Shown here: piece by piece, positions 59,199 to 64,000 of the stretch
How the letters are laid out: every line of letters starts with the position of its first letter
Numbering within the stretch: the stretch's first letter is position 1
Assembly (NCBI GenBank): GCA_019915015.1
Contig: JAHBBC010000060.1
Span: 1-64,000, forward strand
Length of the DNA stretch: 64,000 nt
Source of the DNA: Auriscalpium vulgare
Lineage: Eukaryota; Basidiomycota; Agaricomycetes; Russulales; Auriscalpiaceae
Reading direction: 5' to 3'
Program-made: the position numbers and the translations under genes
The notes under the pieces: generated by a model
Databases searched by the model: none
The model's input: only the letters and a program-made list of their open reading frames with translations
What the model was told of the DNA's origin: nothing

Positions 59199-59990
59199 AA
59201 ATACAATTTTAATTCCAATCCCAACTCTTGCCCTAAACTAATTTTATGTTTTAACTAAATATATATTAGCTAATCAATATTAAAACTATTTAATAAATTT
59301 ATTATATACTACTCCCATTTAATTACCTAATTACCTACTTACATACTAAAATGGAATTAGTATTTTAATTGGGATTCCAATTCTAATTGGAAAAGGTTAA
59401 TAAAATTAAATTATATTTAATCTACTTCAAATTTTACATCTCTCCCCCTAATTACTTTTCTACTTATCTATTTATGTACTTATATTTATTATTTATTATC
59501 TATTTAGGAACTTATATTTGTATTCTATTTATATACTTACATACTTATGTACCTACATAAGACTTTTTGTTACTATGACCATTTGGTGATATTTTTAATT
59601 AATAAGATAAATAAAATCAATAAATTTAATTATATTTAAAAGATAATAAGTTTTAAATAAAATAAAATTATATTTAAAAGATAATAAGTTCCGTTTATAT
59701 TATTAATTAAAAATATAAGGTAGATAATAAAAAAATATATAAATTTATAACTTTTAGCTTATTATTCAAATATTAACTTATCTAAGTCTTAAATTAATAA
59801 TTTAATACCTCAATGTCTCATTTTTTTAAAAGATTAAACTGTTTAGTCCTATCCATATGATAACTATAATTAGTATTATAAGTATGGAAGGATTAAAATA
59901 TCTTTTTTAGTTGCTTATTTATAGCAGAGACAGTTCTTGTGTTATTAATTTAATAAAATATAAAGAGCCTAGTAAAAATTATATAAAATA
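59199..59990. other. Intergenic nad5 to atp8
   Basis: No gene. Pyrimidine-rich ACTTACATACTTATGTACCT-like patches lie at 59455-59555. A direct repeat of TATTTAAAAGATAATAAGTT lies at 59632-59692. Confidence 0.5.
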
Positions 59991-60149
59991 ATGCCTCAAT
60001 TAACACCTTTTTTTTTCGTAAATCAATTTTCATTTTCATTTTTAACATTACTTGCTTTAATTTATATTTTTTCTAAATATGTATTACCTTTATTTACTTT
60101 CCAACAAGTAATTAGAATGTATATTACTAAATTGAGTAATAAATCTTAA
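59991..60149 (+). CDS. atp8: ATP synthase subunit 8
   Basis: 52 codons, starting [20 protein letters not shown], the family's MPQL start. A single N-terminal helix follows, and a short basic C-terminus ([12 protein letters not shown]) that lines the peripheral stalk. Ends TAA. It lies between nad5 and the trnW/trnM/trnS group, far from atp6. Confidence 0.95.
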   Translation: MPQLTPFFFVNQFSFSFLTLLALIYIFSKYVLPLFTFQQVIRMYITKLSNKS

Positions 60150-60593
60150 ATTATTAAGCACACTTAAAATTATATTATTATCCCCCCCCCCCTACCTATC
60201 TACTTACCTACCTATATACTTACTTAATTACCTACTTACTTAATTATCTAATTACCTACTTATCTAATTACCTAATTACCTACTTACCTAATTACCTATA
60301 TTTATTATAATTACCCTACTTCTTTGTTACTTATTTAATAATTAGGTAATTTACTATTTACTTAATACCTTAATTTACAGATACTGTAAATACTTACTAT
60401 AGTTTCCTATTATACCATAGAGAACAGACAGAATAATTATATGCTTATGATACAAATTTAATCCTATCAGTATGATTAGTATTGAAAGGCAAAGTAGGTA
60501 ATTAATTAAAGAACATCTGTTTGTTTTTTTTTAAGTACTATATCTGTCGCAGGCCTTTGTAGCATACCAACCAAAAGAGATAATTATTTAATT
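60150..60593. other. Intergenic atp8 to trnW
   Basis: A 10-12 base poly-C run (about 60182-60193) is followed by ~110 bases of degenerate ACCTACTTACCTAATT repeats (60195-60300). Near 60546-60562 lies a CGCAGGCCTTTGTAGCATAC element end. No gene is seen. Confidence 0.55.
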
Positions 60594-60610
60594 ATGGTGA
60601 TCTCCAAAAT
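60594..60610 (+). repeat. Partial duplication of the trnW anticodon arm
   Basis: ATGGTGATCTCCAAAAT lies immediately before trnW(cca). It matches the ATGGCGATCTCCAAAAT inside that tRNA (60635-60651), including the CCA anticodon. Confidence 0.85.
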
Positions 60611-60682
60611 AAGAGCGTAGTATCAATGGTTAGTATGGCGATCTCCAAAATCATCGGTAGGTGTTCGAATCACCTCGCTCTT
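60611..60682 (+). tRNA. trnW(cca): tRNA-Trp (CCA)
   Basis: Acceptor AAGAGCG/CGCTCTT is perfect, loop CTCCAAA, T arm AGGTG/CACCT. It differs from the copy at 63553 at only two of 72 bases: T to C in acceptor position 6 and T to C in the wobble base. As written it reads only TGG. Confidence 0.88.
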
Positions 60683-60851
60683 GTACAATAAAAATTAATT
60701 TAGATATTTTATTATTTTAATTTAAAAGAAATACTATTATTAATAATTATTAATAATTATAAATTTAAAATAAATTAATTTAAGCCACAAAAATAAAAAA
60801 TATCTTTTGTTAGTTCTTTCGGCTATTTAGCTTTATTTTAGTTAAAAAAAA

Positions 60852-60924
60852 AAGACTGTAGCATAATTGGTTAATGCAGTTCGCTCATAATGGATATTAT
60901 AAGGGTTCAATTCCCTTCGGTCTT
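60852..60924 (+). tRNA. trnM(cau): tRNA-Met (CAU)
   Basis: Acceptor AAGACTG/CGGTCTT, anticodon loop CTCATAA on a G-U-rich stem (GTTCG/TGGAT), T arm AAGGG/CCCTT. It is the third CAU tRNA and might be the AUA-reading Ile species or the initiator. Confidence 0.88.
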
Positions 60925-61182
60925 ATTACATTAATTTTGTCCATAGGGAAAAGGTGTATACATATTTAATTATTTTATAGTATATTTATAAAATAATGAT
61001 CATATATTAATATATTATTATGATCATTAAGGTGTGGGCTTCCATCCTCAGGTAAATAGGTAAGCAAGTAATTAAGTAAATTATGAAAAAGTAGGGGAAG
61101 TAAGTGAAGTAAACAGGTGGAGTCCAGTCCCTTATAACAAAATATCTGCCTTTGTATAGTTAAAATAATAATTAAGCAAATA
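60925..61182. other. Intergenic trnM to trnS
   Basis: Two ATGATCAT palindromes (60995, 61021). A degenerate element end AAATATCTGCCTTTGTATAG lies at 61140-61172. No gene is seen. Confidence 0.5.
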
Positions 61183-61266
61183 GGGCATTTGGTCGAGTGG
61201 TTTATGGCGCTCGTCTTGAAAACGAGTACTTCAAAAAAAGTCGTGAGTTCGAATCTCACAATGCCC
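61183..61266 (+). tRNA. trnS(uga): tRNA-Ser (UGA)
   Basis: Acceptor GGGCATT/AATGCCC is perfect, anticodon stem CTCGT/ACGAG around CTTGAAA, class II variable arm, T arm GTGAG/CTCAC. Confidence 0.95.
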
Positions 61267-61867
61267 GAAAACTAAGTTTATTTATCTATTAAAATTAAAA
61301 AAAAACGTTGCAATCTCGGCTTTATTAAAAATAAAGCCGCAGGAGCCGCAGGATATATTTAATTTTTTTAATTTAAATAAGTGCTTATACAAGACAAATA
61401 AACTTAAATAAAAAAAAATCTCCTTTATCTCTTTACTTTTTTACTTTTGATTTCATAAATCTGAATATTTAATAGATCAAAATAAAAAAATGGAATAATT
61501 CTTATAATAAATAATAAATTTAAATAAATAAAAATCTTAAACTAGTGTGTGTTGACTTCTTTTTTTTTATAAGAATACAAATACAAGCTAGTAAAGCACT
61601 AGATAATTATTTTAAAATTAAATATGATTAAATTATAAGAATTATTTATTTATTCTTGCGGCTCTATAAAATAGAATATTCTATTTTATTTGTTTTATAA
61701 TAAATATAAATAAGGCCTTCGGTTCCTTTGTTTATAAAACAGATACTACCAATAAGAGCCTTCGTTAAGTTATAAATACAAGCAATATCTTGCGATAGCA
61801 AAGAATAAATAAAATCTAGCTTAAACATTCGTATGGCTTTTCCTTTAGCCTTAAACCCAAATCCACT
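61267..61867. other. Intergenic trnS to nad4
   Basis: AT-rich. It holds AAAGCCGCAGGAGCCGCAGG (61331-61351), GGCCTTCGGTTCCTTTGTTT (61713-61733) and an AGAGCCTTCGTTAAG element near 61755. A 15-codon frame MAFPLALNPNPLW overlaps the nad4 start in another phase but ends soon after. No gene is seen. Confidence 0.5.
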
Positions 61868-63310
61868 ATGATTACTTTACTATTACTTATCCCTATTATA
61901 GGTTCTTTATTATTAGCTACAATCTCCGAAAATTCGGCCGACAAAATGAAAAAATTAACATTAATTACAATGATTATAAACTTTATATTTTCCTTGTATT
62001 TATGAGTAGAATTTGATTCAAGTACTAGTCAATATCAATTTGTATATGAATTCGATCAATTAAGTTTTTGTCATTTTAATTTAGGTATAGATGGTATATC
62101 TCTTTATTTTGTCTTATTAACAACATTTGTGAGTCCAATAGCTATCTTATCAAATTATAATAGCATAACAAAAAATTTAAAATATTTTTTAATATCTTTT
62201 TTAATATTAGAAACTTTACAAATTGGAGTATTTGTAGTATTAGATTTATTTTTATTTTATATTTTTTTTGAAAGTGTATTACCTATATTATTTTTAATAA
62301 TAATTGTATATGGTTCAGGAGAAGCTAGAATAAGAAGTGCATTATTATTTTTTTTATATACATTAGCAGGTTCTTTATTTATGTTATTAGCTGTACTTCA
62401 AATATATAATTATGTAGGCTCAACTGATTTTCAATTAATTTCTTTATCTGAAATAAATTTAGAAAGTCAACAAATTTTATGATTAGCTTTTTTTTTAGCT
62501 TTTGCAGTAAAAACTCCATTATGACCTTTAACTGGATGATTATATAGAGCTCATGCTGATAGTCCATTAGCTGGTTCTATTTTATTAGCTGCTACAATTT
62601 TAAAATTTGCTACTTATGGTTATCTTAGAATTTTAATTAATTTATTACCAGATGCTTCTAATTATTTTTCTCCTTTAATACAAACTATTGCTATTATTAC
62701 TTTAATTTATGCTTCATTAGCTACAATTATTCAACAAGATACTAAAGCACTTATAGCTTATTCAAGTATTGCTCATATGAGTGTAGTAATTTTAGGTTTA
62801 TTTTCTAATACAATTCAAGGAATTGAAGGAGCTATTTTATTAGCTTTAGCTCATGGTTTTGTTTCTCCTGCTTTATTTATTTGTGTAGGTGGTGTTATTT
62901 ATGAAAGAACTGGTACAAGAATTATTAATTATATTAGAGGTTTAGTTACATATATGCCTGTATTTACTATACTATTTTTTGTTTTTACATTAGCTAATAC
63001 TGGAATACCTTTAACTCTAAATTTCTTAGGTGAACAATTATCTTTAATTGGTATATGAAATAGAAGTCCTATAATTGCTGCTTTTGGAGCTACTGGTATT
63101 GTATTATCTGCTATTTATTCTATTTATTTATATAATAGAATTTCTTATGGTGTATATTCACCTCACTTAAAACCAGTTAAAGATATTTCTAGAAGAGAAT
63201 TTAATTTATTAATTGCTTTATTAATTCCTACTGTTTTATTAGGTATTTTCCCTAATGTTATTTTAGATTCTTTACATATGTCTGTAACTAATTTACTTTT
63301 CAATATTTAG
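61868..63310 (+). CDS. nad4: NADH dehydrogenase subunit 4
   Basis: This antiporter-like membrane subunit of complex I is 480 codons, starting MITLLLLIPIIGSLLLATIS. Motifs are LGIDGISLYFVLLTTFVSPI, the FESVLPILFLIIIVYGSGEA segment with its conserved Glu, AFAVKTPLWPLTGWLYRAHA with its Lys, IAYSSIAHMSVVILGLFSNT and ALAHGFVSPALFICVGGVIY. It ends TAG, the only core gene here that does not use TAA. Confidence 0.96.
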
Positions 63311-63552
63311 CTTTTTTTTATATTTAATATTTAATATTTAATACTTAATATTTATATTAATCAATAATTTTATTTAAATAAAACCTTTAAATATAATAAA
63401 TAATATTTATTACTTATTATATTTGTTAAATTATATCATTCCCCCTTATTAAAATTAAAAAATAGTTTACTTATAATTCTTTCTTATTAAAAAAATAAAA
63501 AACCAAACAAAAAGAGGTTAAATATAACTTTAAATATTTATAAGAACAAAAT
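63311..63552. other. Intergenic nad4 to trnW(uca)
   Basis: AT-rich with TTTAATATT repeats. The part just before the tRNA (AACAAAATAAG) resembles that before 60611. No gene is seen. Confidence 0.5.
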
Positions 63553-63624
63553 AAGAGTGTAGTATCAATGGTTAGTATGGCGATCTTCAAAATCATCGGT
63601 AGGTGTTCGAATCACCTCGCTCTT
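63553..63624 (+). tRNA. trnW(uca): tRNA-Trp (UCA)
   Basis: Loop CTTCAAA gives anticodon UCA, which reads both TGA and TGG, as the genetic code here demands. The rest of the molecule matches 60611-60682 except one acceptor base. The 3' flank (AAAAGAAATACT.TTATTAATA) is also shared. Confidence 0.93.
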
Positions 63625-63769
63625 GTATAATAAAATAATTTAATGTAGTAATTTTTTTTTTTATTTTTTATTTTTTATTTTTTATTTAAAAGAAATACTC
63701 TTATTAATAATTATTAATAATTAATAATTAAAAAAGATGTTTACGGCTCTTACATCCTTTTTTTTTTAC

Positions 63770-63818
63770 AAAGACAAAGGCATTCGGTTCCTTCGGTTCC
63801 TTTGTCCCCCAAGATAAT
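63770..63818 (-). repeat. 9-bp element (CCTTCGGTT type)
   Basis: ACAAAGGCATTCGGTTCCTT then CGGTTCCTTTGTCCCCCAAG is a short member in reverse orientation, with ACAAAGG and CCTTTGT ends and the left-end CCCCCAAGATA. Confidence 0.85.
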
Positions 63819-63876
63819 TTAAAATTTATTACCTTCGATACGAAGGATACTTCGGATTTTTAGTCCTAGAAGCAAA

Positions 63877-63948
63877 GAGCCCTTAGCTTAATTGGTAGAG
63901 TCCCTGATTGTCATTTAGGAAGATACCAGTTCGAATCTGGTAGCGCTC
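63877..63948 (+). tRNA. trnD(guc): tRNA-Asp (GUC)
   Basis: Acceptor GAGCCCT/AGCGCTC with one mismatch, anticodon stem CCTGA/TTAGG around TTGTCAT, T arm ACCAG/CTGGT. Confidence 0.92.
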
Positions 63949-64000
63949 GTATAAAATTTTTGTATACTTTTTTTTTAATTACATTACTACAAAAAAGAAA

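Noticed and set aside
60975..61259. Minus-strand 94-codon frame
   Set aside because: It runs antisense through trnS(uga) and repeat sequence; no protein likeness.
63949..64000. Possible circular join between the window end and position 1
   Set aside because: The sequence after trnD shows no polymerase continuation and no overlap with the start, so closure cannot be claimed.

Overview
This window is fungal mitochondrial DNA. It is very AT-rich and carries the full respiratory set (cob, cox1-3, atp6/8/9, nad1-6 and nad4L), a free-standing rps3, both rRNAs and about 25 tRNAs. TGA is read as Trp throughout (code 4), confirmed by conserved Trp positions and by a tRNA-Trp with anticodon UCA. The one-base overlaps nad2/nad3 and nad4L/nad5, the separate rps3 and the degenerate plasmid-type DNA polymerase fit a filamentous fungus. 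A basidiomycete is my best guess, but the phylum is an inference. Position 1 lies inside the polymerase remnant and the two ends do not visibly join, so this is most of a larger mitogenome.

Layout. 0-5.5 kb: dpo remnant, a tRNA-Met-like gene and rnl with an ORF-less group I intron at the L2500 site. 6.5-14.3 kb: an accessory region on the minus strand with a tandem segmental duplication, orf420, orf453 and its broken copy, atp9 and orf194. 15-21.2 kb, minus: cob (one intron with a decayed homing endonuclease), two identical trnI, nad1, trnR and trnC. From 22.3 kb on, plus strand: nad6, orf366, trnG, trnR, atp6, trnS, cox1 (five group I introns, four with endonuclease ORFs), cox2, rns, trnV, trnL, remnants of membrane-protein ORFs plus orf204, nad2-nad3, a cluster of twelve tRNAs plus a tRNA-Glu-like sequence, rps3, cox3-orf377, nad4L-nad5, atp8, trnW(cca), trnM, trnS, nad4, trnW(uca) and trnD. 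No tRNA-His was found.

Two themes stand out. First, the 5' leaders of core genes have been copied in front of unrelated ORFs: a ~180-bp cox3-type leader precedes orf420, orf194, orf204 and cox3, an atp9-type leader sits before a 24-codon ORF, and an atp6-like leader precedes orf366. Second, the genome is seeded with GC-rich arrays of 9-bp units between short inverted ends (ACAAAGG...CCTTTGT). The same kind of 9-bp array lies in frame inside nad2, orf366 and orf377, and inside a cox1 intron. Other dispersed families and a ~280-bp inverted repeat (12.05-12.33 and 41.15-41.44 kb) point to a recombining genome.
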